Positions 18,453-28,269 of a stretch of DNA of 64,000 bases are shown in pieces. The notes beneath the pieces are model-generated. The model ran no database searches and was not told the origin of the DNA. It was given only the letters and a program-made list of their open reading frames with translations. How positions within the stretch are numbered: position 1 is the first letter of the stretch; each line of letters starts with the position of its first letter. This stretch comes from Bacteroides sp. 43_108 (GTDB lineage Bacteria; Bacteroidota; Bacteroidia; Bacteroidales; Bacteroidaceae): NCBI GenBank assembly GCA_001915545.1, contig MNQS01000001.1, forward strand, positions 1 through 64,000. The letters are read 5' to 3'. A program made the position numbers and the translations under genes.

Positions 18453-19851
18453 TTAAATATTCTCTGCCATAGTGATGGCTTTTCTCAGTGCGGCGAGCTT
18501 GCTGTTGACTTCCTGAAGTTCGTATTCTTCATTGCTCGATGCCACGATGCCGCTTCCGGCCTGAAACCACAGCTCTCCGTTGCGGCTGATGAAACTACGG
18601 ATAGTTATGGCCTGATTGATATATCCGTCGAAACCTATCACGCCTATGCATCCGCCGTAGGCTCCACGGCTGTGAGGTTCGTACTGGCTGATGAGCTGCA
18701 TTGCCCTGACCTTAGGTGCACCGGAAAGTGTGCCTGCCGGGAAGGTGTCGATGAATGCTTTCACGGGGTCGGTACCATCGAGTGTTCCGCATACACGGCT
18801 TACCATGTGTATGACGTGGCTGTAATACTGTATCTCCTTATATTTTTCCTGATGCACATCGCGACAGTTGCGGCTGAGATCGTTGCGGGCCAGATCAACA
18901 AGCATAACATGTTCGGCATTCTCTTTAGGGTCGTCTGCCAGACGTGCGGCATTTTCTGTATCTTTTGATGTGTCGCCCGTTCGGCGTGCCGTACCGGCTA
19001 TAGGGTCGATATACGCCTTACCGTTCTGTATGCGGCAGTGGGTTTCAGGACTTGAACCCATTATACGGAAGCCTCCGAAATCGAAATAGTAGAGATACGG
19101 CGAAGGATTTATGCTTCGCAATGCTCTGTAGAGTTTGAAATCGTCGCCTTCGTACTTCTGCACGAAACGACGCGAAAGGACAACCTGAAAGACATCACCC
19201 CGCATGCAGTGCTTAATGCCAAGTGCAACGTTTGCCTTATGTTCCTCATCCGTAAGCGTACTGCTGACATCGCCTACGGCACTGAAACTGTAGTTGCTTA
19301 CGACCTTATTGCTTACACTCTTCTCCAACAGTGCAAGGGAGTCTTGTTCACCGTCGGCCAACAGCTCCACGAGTATCATCTCATTGCTGAAATGGTCGAA
19401 TACGACAATGTTCTTGTAAAGTACATACTGAAGGTCGGGGGCATCATTAACTTCGGGGGCATCGTCCTTGACACTTATGCCGTCGAAATACTTGACTGCG
19501 TTGAACGACGTGTATCCGTAGAGACCGCAAACATCGGAACTTTCACCGCTGATGGAGAAACGTTCCATGAAACTGCGTATGGCCGAATCGACAGTGTTCT
19601 CGTCTGATATCAAAGATGTTTCCTCATGCCCGTCAGGAAAGAGGCACATAACCTTTCCGTCAAGAATGCTCACACCGGCTATGGGATGGACGGCAATGAA
19701 CGAACGGCTGTTTTCGTGACCGTGGTAGTCCGAGCATTCGAGCAAGACCGCTCTTGGGATACATATCACGCACACGCATATACACGCTTACAGGGGTGTG
19801 CATATCGCCCAATACTCTGCGGCAAGCTGTATGATAAACATATTTTTCCAT
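18453..19851 (-). pseudogene. trpE: Anthranilate synthase component I, frameshifted
   Basis: TrpE makes anthranilate from chorismate. The start fitting the family is ATG 19851 (MEKYVYHTACRRVLGDMH), but this frame runs into unrelated residues after RDMYPKS. The rest of the enzyme (VLLECSDYHGHENS onward to 18453) is in the next frame. Removing one G of a GG pair (plus-strand cc at 19748-19749) restores one reading frame of 465 residues, the normal length. The break falls just before LLECS, the region that binds feedback tryptophan. The chorismate-binding C-terminal domain is intact (DPIAGTARRTG, FPAGTLSGAPKVRAM). A GTG at 19775 could restart, but would lose the N-terminus. It may be a true lesion, a programmed shift or a sequencing error. 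Confidence 0.85.
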
Positions 19852-19877
19852 AGTTCTGTCGTGTTTTATTTTGCTGT

Positions 19878-21062
19878 TCAATCATTTATATGTTTGAGAT
19901 AAGTATCGATATCCTTGTCACCTCGTCCGCTGACGGTAAGTACAACAACATCATCGCTGTTGAAATGCATCTTAGGCAAAGCTCCAAGAACATGTGCACT
20001 TTCAAGTGCCGGTATTATACCTTCAAGGCGCGTCAGTTCAAATGCGGCGCGCAAGGCTTCATCGTCATTGACAGCCACCACATGAGCACGTCCGGTATCA
20101 TAGAGGTTGCAATGAAGCGGACCTGTACCTGGATAATCAAGACCTGCAGATATGGAATAAGGTTCGACCACCTGACCGTCTTCTGTCTGCATAAGCTTTA
20201 TCTTAGAACCATGAAGCACACCTATCGTACCGGCCTCAAGCGATGCCGCTGTCTGACCAGTCTCTATGCCTAAACCTCCGGCTTCGGCCAATACAATCTT
20301 GACACGTTCATCATCAATATAATGATAGATTGTTCCGGCAGCATTAGAACCTCCGCCGACACATGCCATCAGATAATCAGGATAATCGCGGCCAACCTTT
20401 TCTTGCAACTGCCATTTTATCTCTTCGGAGATAACACTCTGCAGACGTGCCACCATGTCGGGATAAGGATGAGGACCAACGGCAGAACCGATTATATAGA
20501 AAGTGTCTTCAGGATGACAGCACCAGTCGCGTATGGCTTCGTTGGTTGCATCCTTGAGAGTCATGTTTCCACTGGTTACGGCACGCACCTCTGCACCAAG
20601 CATCTTCATACGCTCTACATTGACGTGCTGTCTCTTCACATCTTCAGCACCCATGTATACCACACAAGGCATATCCATAAGAGCACATACTGTAGCTGTT
20701 GCAACACCGTGCTGACCGGCACCGGTCTCTGCAATAATGCGCTTCTTGCCCATCTTACGTGCCAAGAGTATCTGACCTACAGCATTGTTGATCTTATGTG
20801 CACCGGTATGGTTGAGGTCTTCGCGCTTAAGGTAAAGACGACATCCATACTTTTCACTCATGCGACGTGCATAATAAAGAGGCGACGGACGTCCTACATA
20901 ATCTTTCAGAAGTTCATGGTACTCTTTTTTGAACTCCTCGCTCTCCAATATCGGCAGATATGCACTCTCAAGCTCCTTTACAGCCTTATAAAGTATTTCT
21001 GGAATGTAAGCACCACCGTAAATTCCGTAATAGCCTTTGCTGTCAATCTGATATTTTCCCAT
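19878..21062 (-). CDS. trpB: Tryptophan synthase beta subunit
   Basis: This 394-residue PLP enzyme joins indole and serine to form tryptophan. Lys90 in [15 protein letters not shown] is the PLP Schiff-base lysine, and GGGSNAAGT is the phosphate-binding loop. [14 protein letters not shown] is the conserved substrate-binding segment. The start was set at ATG 21062 ([17 protein letters not shown]); an open frame to 21170 extends into the attenuator hairpin and is not expected to be translated. It is the first structural gene of the operon, so the leader-peptide attenuator directly controls it. trpE follows after 26 bp. Confidence 0.95.
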   Translation of the reverse strand: MGKYQIDSKGYYGIYGGAYIPEILYKAVKELESAYLPILESEEFKKEYHELLKDYVGRPSPLYYARRMSEKYGCRLYLKREDLNHTGAHKINNAVGQILLARKMGKKRIIAETGAGQHGVATATVCALMDMPCVVYMGAEDVKRQHVNVERMKMLGAEVRAVTSGNMTLKDATNEAIRDWCCHPEDTFYIIGSAVGPHPYPDMVARLQSVISEEIKWQLQEKVGRDYPDYLMACVGGGSNAAGTIYHYIDDERVKIVLAEAGGLGIETGQTAASLEAGTIGVLHGSKIKLMQTEDGQVVEPYSISAGLDYPGTGPLHCNLYDTGRAHVVAVNDDEALRAAFELTRLEGIIPALESAHVLGALPKMHFNSDDVVVLTVSGRGDKDIDTYLKHIND

Positions 21063-21114
21063 AACCGATGAATTTATTAAGTTTTTGATTTTTAAAATTT
21101 CGAATAGGATAAAT

Positions 21115-21164
21115 AGAATAAAAAAGGAGATGGACCTGCCGTAAGTACGGCAGGTCCATCTCCT
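21115..21164 (-). terminator. trp attenuator terminator stem-loop
   Basis: A perfect 19-bp inverted repeat, AGGAGATGGACCTGCCGTA (21125-21143) and its complement (21146-21164), has a 2-nt centre and is followed on the minus strand by TTTTTTATTC. It lies between trpL and trpB. Its loop and descending arm (ACTTACGGC, 21146-21138) can pair with GTCGTAAGT in trpL (21230-21222), nine pairs including one G-U, forming the alternative antiterminator. Confidence 0.88.
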
Positions 21165-21188
21165 CATCATATTATAAATTTGCTATAG

Positions 21189-21284
21189 CTATTCAATACA
21201 AATTGGGGTACAGCCTGATTGACTTACGACTTTTTTCTGCCATAAGCTATGCCACCACCAATATGTATTCTTATTCGTCATCAT
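21189..21284 (-). CDS. trpL: trp operon leader peptide
   Basis: This 31-codon reading frame has three adjacent Trp codons (positions 9-11, segment TYWWWHSLW) and a fourth at 15, then ends at TAG (21191-21189), 25 nt before the terminator stem. It lies directly after a TAnnTTTG promoter and before trpB. When charged tRNA-Trp is scarce, a ribosome stalled at codons 9-11 would leave codons 19-21 free to pair with the terminator's loop and 3' arm, allowing read-through. With enough tryptophan the ribosome reaches the stop and the terminator folds. The frame may start at either of two adjacent ATGs (21284 or 21281). The mechanism follows classical leader-peptide attenuation; its operation here is inferred. 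Confidence 0.85.
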   Translation of the reverse strand: MMTNKNTYWWWHSLWQKKVVSQSGCTPICIE

Positions 21285-21292
21285 AATGAGCG

Positions 21293-21323
21293 CAAATTTA
21301 CGTTTATAATTTCAATATGCAAC
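21293..21323 (-). promoter_or_regulatory. trp operon promoter
   Basis: On the minus strand GTTG (21323-21320), a 19-bp spacer and TAAATTTG (21300-21293) match the Bacteroidetes -33/-7 pattern. The trpL ATG is only 8 nt after the element, so the transcript would be almost leaderless. The remaining bases to 21451 hold nothing recognised. Confidence 0.65.
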
Positions 21324-21451
21324 ATTTACATCAAAATAAATTACATTCCATAAGATTTTTAACAATTACAATATCATAAGTTTGCATTATCGTTAATTTA
21401 GGAGCATACAAAATGCTGCAGATTTAAGACCATACATATCAACTTGCAGCT

Positions 21452-22828
21452 TCACTTTCTACGAACACTTTCAATTACATTTGCCGGCAGGTTGATGTTG
21501 ATTGGAAGTACGGCTCCCTTATGTTCTCCATCCGGCTCAGCTACGGCTACCATCCACACAGACAGACATCGGCGAGGATTGTCCCAACCGGCTTCGTATT
21601 CACAAACTTGGAAAGTTGTATCATTCAGAATCTTCACAGGTCCACTTATAACCTCGATATGCAGTTTTGACTTTTTGCCACTTTTCAGAACAGAAGTTAC
21701 TGCAGAATCTGTAGAAACAGCTCTCAAATTAAATGTAATCCCATCGTTTTCGGGCATAAACTTAACCTTGGCAATACCGTTGTCCGGTTTTACAAGTTCA
21801 CCGTTCTGCTCTACTCCAACATATTGCAGTTTCTTACCTTTTGTCTCGGCATAGCGTTTCTCTGTCAACATTGCCATTTCTTTATCGAAATACCAGAAAG
21901 CATCATGTTTGTCTCCCTTATATTCTGCAAAAGGCGCAGCCGTAGCAACATACGGCCGGACTTCAACGGCTTTGCCTTTGTCGACACCGTCAGTCTCAGG
22001 CATGTCGGAGCGAAATCTGTCGACAAGCCAACCGCTTCGGACATCAACCTTCTTCAAACTGCCATCAGCCTGCAGTCTCGTTTGCAAAGCTTTCTTTATG
22101 AAAAGAGCTATATAATCGGCTGTACGTTCGGAGCAATCAAAATGCCCGCGTCCGGTATCGCACAAGAAGGACACACAGCTCTCAGGATACATCATACGGA
22201 AGGCAAGAGCAGGATTGACACGTGCTTCCCACCATTCATATTCTCCTTCTATCATCAAACCTGGTATACCGTCGATATTGCGTGTGCGTCCCCACTCCAC
22301 ATTGCTTGTACCGAACCCACAGAGATTGGTGCGCGGAGCATCGCCATGGAAAGATATGATGCAAAGCGTACGGTCATTGTTCCACGCTGCAAAATTCCAA
22401 GGAAACGTGGCCTGCGCCGAATGTCCGAAAGGTACTACGGGAACATTTGCCAATTCCTTATGACCGCTCTGATATGACAACGCAGTCATCATGTCATCGA
22501 AAACGGACTGGCACCCAGTTTCAGGATCCCATTTCTGAGAAAACCATGGGGCAACCCATATAAGAGCGACATCCATCTCTTTGAGTTTATTCCTAAATGA
22601 AGGCATTCTGAAAAGTGCCTCTTCCGTCATATTCTGCTGAGCCACCACAGCAGCCTTAACTGTTTTACATCCATCAGGAATCCATAAATATGCGGTCGGG
22701 GCCTTACCCGTTTCATTAGAAACATATCCGCTCAGACTTACAGACCATTGATACATACCGCTCGGTCCTACGGCATAAGAAGATGTGCAGAACAATGCAC
22801 AAAACAGAACGAACAATAAATTCTTCAT
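21452..22828 (-). CDS. Secreted alpha/beta-hydrolase fold protein, putative carbohydrate esterase
   Basis: This 458-residue exported protein has a signal peptide (about 1-19) and an alpha/beta-hydrolase domain in the first 260 residues. The nucleophile elbow is VPFGHSAQATFPW with Ser137, and a later His in TGRGHFDCSERTADY (near 233) fits the end of a catalytic triad. The C-terminal 180 residues look beta-rich (VEVRPYVATAAPFAEY, then TFNLRAVSTDSAVTS). No specific family was recognised with confidence. Similar proteins occur in pectin loci, so an esterase acting on pectin substituents is plausible but unproven. It follows the lyase-like gene by 108 bp in the same direction. Confidence 0.6.
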   Translation of the reverse strand: MKNLLFVLFCALFCTSSYAVGPSGMYQWSVSLSGYVSNETGKAPTAYLWIPDGCKTVKAAVVAQQNMTEEALFRMPSFRNKLKEMDVALIWVAPWFSQKWDPETGCQSVFDDMMTALSYQSGHKELANVPVVPFGHSAQATFPWNFAAWNNDRTLCIISFHGDAPRTNLCGFGTSNVEWGRTRNIDGIPGLMIEGEYEWWEARVNPALAFRMMYPESCVSFLCDTGRGHFDCSERTADYIALFIKKALQTRLQADGSLKKVDVRSGWLVDRFRSDMPETDGVDKGKAVEVRPYVATAAPFAEYKGDKHDAFWYFDKEMAMLTEKRYAETKGKKLQYVGVEQNGELVKPDNGIAKVKFMPENDGITFNLRAVSTDSAVTSVLKSGKKSKLHIEVISGPVKILNDTTFQVCEYEAGWDNPRRCLSVWMVAVAEPDGEHKGAVLPININLPANVIESVRRK

Positions 22829-22936
22829 ATAACTGATAAATATTATAAATTCTTATATACAGAAATGAATACGTTTACCGGCAAACAAATGTTCACCATT
22901 CGGGACATGCAACCAGTGCATAGCAAAAGAATGAAG

Positions 22937-24949
22937 TCAGCAGAACAGTGAAAGTTTATCGAAGACAGCATTGTTTGTGCTCTTGCCCTTTTTAAAGAAG
23001 CCAGCAACTCCGATATAAACAGTTTCCGGCATCGAAACCCGCTCTGAATGTACGTAAAACCAATTTACGCCATCCGGCGATTCGTATGAATAGAACACAT
23101 CGCCTACACGGACAAGCCTGAACCATGCAGGAATCCAAGTGTATGTATTGCCATTGACAAAACGTCTGCTATGTCCGCTCTCAGAACGCCATCCCATACG
23201 GGCAAATCTGCGTCCCCAATGTCCTAAAGTCATAGTGACTGTCTGCGAACAACTGTCGAGAGAAGCTCTGGCCATCAATCCGCACTCATCTACACTACCA
23301 TCGATGGCATTTATTCTGCAAGAGAATGAGAAATTTCCAGTAACACTCTTATAAACAAAAGGCAAATTATCAAAAGTACGACCATCTACAGCTGATGCAC
23401 ATCCCAATGAAATACAACCGCCAAGGGCGGGAGAATAACCAACCGTGCAACTGTCAACCGCTCCGATCTCAGAACAGCACCATCCTTCAGGCAAACCATC
23501 AACCACAGGTACTGTAGTCTTTACGCTCTCGGAAAAACGGCTTACACCTGTACGATTGACAGCAGCTACTCTATACTCGTATTTATTGCCAGTCTCAACC
23601 TTCCTGTCAACATAATTGTTGGTCACCTTTTCCTCGTATCTTGCAATCTCCCTGAATTCTCCACCATTGTCAGAACGTTCTATAATGTAACCATTTGCAT
23701 AATATCCGGCAGACGGATTCCACTCAAGTCTGACCAATCCCAAAGAAGCCTCAGCCACAAGTCCAGCAGGAACAGCAGGAACGGGCAATGGAGGGAACTC
23801 TGACTGGCGTTGTGTAAACGTCAACGTTCCATAACCGAAATGGTCTTTGCTTCCGTGTTCAGGACGTAAAAGTTCAGCCATACGCTTTGAATAAGGTGCC
23901 GGAACGCCTTTAAGCACCTCATAATGATTATATATCATTTCCCAAACTGGGCGATCCTCCAAGCGTCCCAGACCATTGATAGAAGGCCATTTGTTATTCA
24001 GTCCCTGACTGTTGTCGTAGAAGGCAAAAGGAACTCCTCGCATCTGGTTATGGCGAGCAACATATTCAGCACCAGCAAGCAGACGATTATTATCGTATGA
24101 AAACAGGTCATCTCCCTGATTCCATGCAATCTGGCACAAGCTTGCAAGAAAACCTACACCCAACTGGGCGTGTTCCTGGTCACGACCGCTCTCCTGCCAT
24201 TGTCCAAGCACTGTGCCGTCATCCATTCTGTGCAGATGCGGAACTGCATTAGCGATACTTCCATTTCCGGCACCATACTTGAAATAGTCTATTGCCTCAC
24301 GATATATATCCTCTCTGTCGCACAGTACACCTATTGCAGCAAGTGCAACCATATTGCACGCATCCCAGTTTGTCCAGCAGTAATCCACATTACCGCCACC
24401 ATGAGTACGAAGGAAATCGCGACTCACTGGATATAGATAATCAATCATCATCTTCTTGAACCTCTCGAAATCTTTCTTCTCCCAAAGAGGACACACGCGC
24501 AACACTTCTGCCGCCATGGCAAATTCACCTATCGGTATTCCAAGAAGTCCCTGATCCTGCTTCGACACCGGAATCTGGTCAATCGAATCAGACCATGCAT
24601 TGCAAATATCAATAGCACAACGTGCATAAGATTCGTCACCCGATATATACCAACGAACTGCATTCAGATACACAGCATGCGCATCAACCGAAGCTATCTG
24701 TCGGCTTTTGCCCATATTGCTCATTGCATGCGCCTTGAAATCCGATTTAGCCCAAGGATCTTTCTGAAGCTCTTCCCAGCCATCAATCCACGGATGTTTG
24801 CGTTCTGCCACCATTTGCTTCATACGGTCGAGGTCGGCCTTTGTATGAAGACCTCCAGGATGAACAACTCCATCACAGAACGCCTGTTCTGGTACAAATA
24901 GAAAACACAAAAACGCAAGCAGTAAGAACAATTGTCTTAAAGAAAACAT
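22937..24949 (-). CDS. Alginate-lyase-superfamily protein with FN3 and lectin-like domains
   Basis: This 670-residue exported protein has a signal peptide (about 1-25), then an alpha/alpha-toroid domain like 'alginate lyase' family proteins (residues about 40-370, with NVDYCWTNWDACNMVALAAIG and GQWQESGRDQEHAQLGVGF). A fibronectin type III domain follows (about 383-470), and then a concanavalin-like beta-sandwich (about 490-670, ending VYIGVAGFFKKG). The substrate is uncertain; the family includes lyases acting on alginate and other uronic-acid polymers. The pectin setting suggests a uronate-containing pectic substrate. It has its own upstream motif shared with the neighbouring large T9SS-type gene. 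Confidence 0.65.
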   Translation of the reverse strand: MFSLRQLFLLLAFLCFLFVPEQAFCDGVVHPGGLHTKADLDRMKQMVAERKHPWIDGWEELQKDPWAKSDFKAHAMSNMGKSRQIASVDAHAVYLNAVRWYISGDESYARCAIDICNAWSDSIDQIPVSKQDQGLLGIPIGEFAMAAEVLRVCPLWEKKDFERFKKMMIDYLYPVSRDFLRTHGGGNVDYCWTNWDACNMVALAAIGVLCDREDIYREAIDYFKYGAGNGSIANAVPHLHRMDDGTVLGQWQESGRDQEHAQLGVGFLASLCQIAWNQGDDLFSYDNNRLLAGAEYVARHNQMRGVPFAFYDNSQGLNNKWPSINGLGRLEDRPVWEMIYNHYEVLKGVPAPYSKRMAELLRPEHGSKDHFGYGTLTFTQRQSEFPPLPVPAVPAGLVAEASLGLVRLEWNPSAGYYANGYIIERSDNGGEFREIARYEEKVTNNYVDRKVETGNKYEYRVAAVNRTGVSRFSESVKTTVPVVDGLPEGWCCSEIGAVDSCTVGYSPALGGCISLGCASAVDGRTFDNLPFVYKSVTGNFSFSCRINAIDGSVDECGLMARASLDSCSQTVTMTLGHWGRRFARMGWRSESGHSRRFVNGNTYTWIPAWFRLVRVGDVFYSYESPDGVNWFYVHSERVSMPETVYIGVAGFFKKGKSTNNAVFDKLSLFC

Positions 24950-25040
24950 AACAGTAAAAATTTTAATAATGTGAGATTAATATTCGAGTATATACATACA
25001 CAAAATAAATGAACTATAAAACCACAAACAAGAATCTATA

Positions 25041-25105
25041 AAGAATAATAAGAAACTGCAATTCCAAAATAATTACAGACAGCATTCATCATATATTTCA
25101 GTCAA
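25041..25105 (-). promoter_or_regulatory. Conserved upstream motif, copy 1
   Basis: Bases 25059-25081 are identical to 28223-28245 (23 bp), and AAGAATAAT and ATTTCAG(T/A)CAA are also shared at similar spacing. Read on the minus strand it gives two direct repeats, TGACTGAAAT and TGTCTGTAAT, about two helical turns apart, 5' to the lyase-like gene. It is likely a binding site for a shared regulator. The rest of 24950-25232 shows nothing else. Confidence 0.55.
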
Positions 25106-25232
25106 TACACCGAACAGTCCAATAGTCAAAGCCATGGATGTAAATGCTGTAAATTATAAGAAACAGACATCATATACTTTATAATAAAAGCGCGACAATG
25201 ATTCACACAATTATATTCTAAAGTAAAAACAA

Positions 25233-25278
25233 CAAAAAATGGAGCGACTTAGAACTATATATAGAACCAAGTCGCTCC
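25233..25278 (-). terminator. Terminator of the large T9SS-type gene
   Basis: Arms GGAGCGACTT (25241-25250) and AAGTCGCTCC (25269-25278) are perfect. On the minus strand they are followed by ATTTTTTGTTG, 34 bp after the stop at 25312. This separates the gene from the downstream lyase-like gene, which therefore needs its own promoter. Confidence 0.75.
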
Positions 25279-25311
25279 TAAAAAATTATTGAGCCTCTAT
25301 TATTTGTAAAA

Positions 25312-28077
25312 TCACTTTATAATGAATTTACGAGTTTCAACCTTGCCGTTGCTGTAAACAGTCTTCTTTATGTAGATTCCCTTTACAGGTTCAGCAACCT
25401 TCATACCACCAAGATTATAGTATTCAACAGAAACTACCTCTCCTGCGTTTTCTGTAGGTTCAACGCTTTCAATGCCAGTTGTAGGAGATGCCGGATCCAA
25501 AACAAATACATACTGAGGTTCATCAGAAAGTCCAAACTTATTGTAAGGAGCATTCCAGTTGATAGTGTTAGTCCAGTAGCGTCCGTCAAAAACACGCTGA
25601 ACAGCAAAAACAGAATCAGTAAGCTCTTTCTTTACAAATCTCAAAGAATAAGATTCGTAGTTGTAATTTGTCAATTCAGATGAGACTTCTCTTACAAAAC
25701 CGTCTGTATTTACAAGACCGTTCTTATTACCAATTGTGCGGACCTCAACGTTATAAGTTTCTCCCGTGTCATCATTAGTAACCTCAACAGTCTGCTTGTC
25801 GAAAGTCCACTCCCAGAGATAGTCACCAATATCAAATCCATTCTTATTTGAATCATCGATAACATTCTGTATGGACATGAATCCCATATAGTAGAAAGTA
25901 CCTGCAGCATCAGAAGTTGCATTCTTCTGTGTAAACCTGTATTCAGTACCGGCAAGACGAACATTATACTGACCGTTGATATCAAAAGTAAACGGAGCTC
26001 TAGAGTCAACCAGTCTCTTATAAGTATCATTCAACGATATAATAAGAAGGTCAACCTCAACCTGAGTTACAGTTCCTTCATCTTCAACTTCTATATAGCT
26101 GTCAGCAACCTCAAGCATGGTCTCAAGTTCTTCTGCAATTGCAATATCATACATACCTTCCGGTATATTGCCATCTTCATCAGGTCCAGCAAGTTCGTCA
26201 GATATTTCCTGCATGAACGATTTAATTTCAGCAACTAAAGTTTTAAGCGAATCCATATCAGCTGGAGCATAAGGATCAAAGAATTCAAGACCTGATCTAG
26301 ATGCAGAGTCTGCTGTAAACTGAATCTCTTCGTTCAAGCAAGAATAGATACGGAGCAAGGTGTACTCAGTTCCACAGCTGGAATTTCTGCCCTGAGTGTA
26401 ACAATCGTTTTCAAATGCAATCTTATCACCAGCTTTCATGTTCACAAACATCTCCACTACAAGCGTGTCTGTTCCGTTGTAATTAGAATTGCTCTTATGA
26501 CCGTAAGCCTCTCTCAAGAAATAGTTGCCCTTATCGCAAGTCGTATTACCGTTGTTAAAGAAATGACCTACAAGATACATAGGCCAATCATTAGTACCAG
26601 GATTACTTCTTGAAACTCCGACCTCAACTTTATACACATGGTCAACAGGAGCTGTAAACATAATAGAAGAAGCCTTGTCTACCATAGGATGAACGAAACC
26701 ATCATCTGAGATATACAACCAATCACCAGATCTTTCATACCAAGCCGGCTTATCTCCTGCAAGCGAAGCATTATCATGGTTTCCAAATGCAGTAAATGTA
26801 CCGTCGGCAGGTCTATAATAACCGAAATTCCAAGGATTAGCCTCATTAACAGCCATTGCATCAGCATTGTAAGCCTTTTCGGAACCGTTCAACCAGAAAA
26901 GACGATAATTGTTCAAAGACTCAGAAAAATCTACAGTAATCTTTTGGCTCGCCAAAATTTCCCAAGCTTCTCTAAGCATATTTTCGTATATTATGGCAGT
27001 CATAATATTTACTGCACCGCTGTTCATTGCTTCCTGAACCTCTATAAATACTTTCTCAAAAGCATTCACAGCCTCAACAGGATACTGTCCATATCCAGAA
27101 CCAGATTCAACATCCATCCAAGCGTTCTCAATCTCGCCGAAATATTCTTTCAAGGCATCCAATGCTTCAGTACCATAAGGATCTACAAAGTTTTCATTAG
27201 CTTCGGCTGCTTCTTTCTCAACCTTTTCAACATCCAAAAGCTGGAAGAAAGTTCTCGACCAGCAGGCTCTGGCACCGCCACCATCATCCTGCAGACCGGT
27301 AGTCTTTACATTTGGTTCGAAAGAAATCTTATCACCTTTCTTTCCCTGAAAAGCCAAAGTATATTCAACTGGGGTCTGATGATAGAATCTCTCCCCTGCA
27401 CCTAAAGCAAGTGTGCAGTCACCGTTATAACCAGGAGCATCACCTTCACTTGCACCATAGATGAACTGGAATCCCATTGTCGAAACAGGATTCACATTGT
27501 CCTGATTCTCACTTGAAGCATATCTATAACGTGAAATAAGATTCATAGGACCCATAGATATGCAATCTTCACGTTCCACTTTTCCTTTGACTACATAATA
27601 TCCATCTTCAGGAACTGTAAAGGTAATAACTGAGGCAAAGCCGAAATTGGCATAAGTCTCATATCCGAAACCTTCACGATCATCACGCGCCACATAGCAG
27701 AATGTCTCTCGAGTATCACCGTTAAGGTCAGCCTGCTCAGCGCATACCTTATCGCACCATCCCATTCTCTTATTAGAGGCCTGCAAGAAAGAATATGAAC
27801 CACCTGCATAATCAGCGATTTCACCAGGGATTTCTGTTATCAACTTTCCTTCAAGTCTCTCAGGATTGTACCAATCCAAGTAATTGGCAGCACAATTCTC
27901 ATCATAAAGAGTAAAACGCGAATAATCGCCAGTAGTAAGATTGAACTTCTCAAAGCTCCACTGAGAATCACCCCCTGCGGCGAAAGTCTCTTGCGACATT
28001 TCTGTCAGTTTCCATGTCTGGGCGTTTGCTGTCATGCCGGCAAGCATCATCGCCAAAAAAGTAATAGGTTTAACCAT
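25312..28077 (-). CDS. Large secreted protein with T9SS-like C-terminal domain
   Basis: This 921-residue exported protein has a signal peptide (about 1-19, ending ANAQ). Two related beta-rich modules follow (near 130-290 and 430-600; each has YxVEVGVSRS or YYVVKGKVERED patterns, then NENFVDPYGTEALDALKEY or RSGLEFFDPYAPADMDSLK). A further beta domain comes before a C-terminal 70-residue tail with EYYNLGGMKVAEPVKGIYIKK, a pattern of type A T9SS sorting domains that ends in a Lys-rich strand. No enzyme motif was recognised. The modules are unlike known CAZymes, so it may be a cell-surface binding protein or an uncharacterised enzyme. It shares an upstream motif with the lyase-like gene, which suggests joint regulation. 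Confidence 0.6.
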   Translation of the reverse strand: MVKPITFLAMMLAGMTANAQTWKLTEMSQETFAAGGDSQWSFEKFNLTTGDYSRFTLYDENCAANYLDWYNPERLEGKLITEIPGEIADYAGGSYSFLQASNKRMGWCDKVCAEQADLNGDTRETFCYVARDDREGFGYETYANFGFASVITFTVPEDGYYVVKGKVEREDCISMGPMNLISRYRYASSENQDNVNPVSTMGFQFIYGASEGDAPGYNGDCTLALGAGERFYHQTPVEYTLAFQGKKGDKISFEPNVKTTGLQDDGGGARACWSRTFFQLLDVEKVEKEAAEANENFVDPYGTEALDALKEYFGEIENAWMDVESGSGYGQYPVEAVNAFEKVFIEVQEAMNSGAVNIMTAIIYENMLREAWEILASQKITVDFSESLNNYRLFWLNGSEKAYNADAMAVNEANPWNFGYYRPADGTFTAFGNHDNASLAGDKPAWYERSGDWLYISDDGFVHPMVDKASSIMFTAPVDHVYKVEVGVSRSNPGTNDWPMYLVGHFFNNGNTTCDKGNYFLREAYGHKSNSNYNGTDTLVVEMFVNMKAGDKIAFENDCYTQGRNSSCGTEYTLLRIYSCLNEEIQFTADSASRSGLEFFDPYAPADMDSLKTLVAEIKSFMQEISDELAGPDEDGNIPEGMYDIAIAEELETMLEVADSYIEVEDEGTVTQVEVDLLIISLNDTYKRLVDSRAPFTFDINGQYNVRLAGTEYRFTQKNATSDAAGTFYYMGFMSIQNVIDDSNKNGFDIGDYLWEWTFDKQTVEVTNDDTGETYNVEVRTIGNKNGLVNTDGFVREVSSELTNYNYESYSLRFVKKELTDSVFAVQRVFDGRYWTNTINWNAPYNKFGLSDEPQYVFVLDPASPTTGIESVEPTENAGEVVSVEYYNLGGMKVAEPVKGIYIKKTVYSNGKVETRKFIIK

Positions 28078-28204
28078 AGCTTTTGTTTTTATAGTATTAT
28101 AATAGTTAAGTAAGTCACATCTATTATGAATGTCTCAAGACATATCACAAAATTGTCATGCCACAAAGTAAAAAAACAAAAAAAATAAAGAGCAAAAAAT
28201 TAAA

Positions 28205-28269
28205 AAGAATAATCAAAACTTACAATTCCAAAATAATTACAGACAATAGTCCACATTTATTTCAGACAA
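28205..28269 (-). promoter_or_regulatory. Conserved upstream motif, copy 2
   Basis: This is the second copy of the motif at 25041-25105, 128 bp upstream of the T9SS-type gene. The identical core is 28223-28245, with ATTTCAGACAA at 28259-28269. On the minus strand it holds direct repeats TTGTCTGAAAT and TTGTCTGTAAT spaced about 21-22 bp. Confidence 0.55.

Noticed and set aside
21063..21170. N-terminal extension of TrpB to 21170
   Set aside because: It would translate through the attenuator stem; the family start at 21062 fits better.
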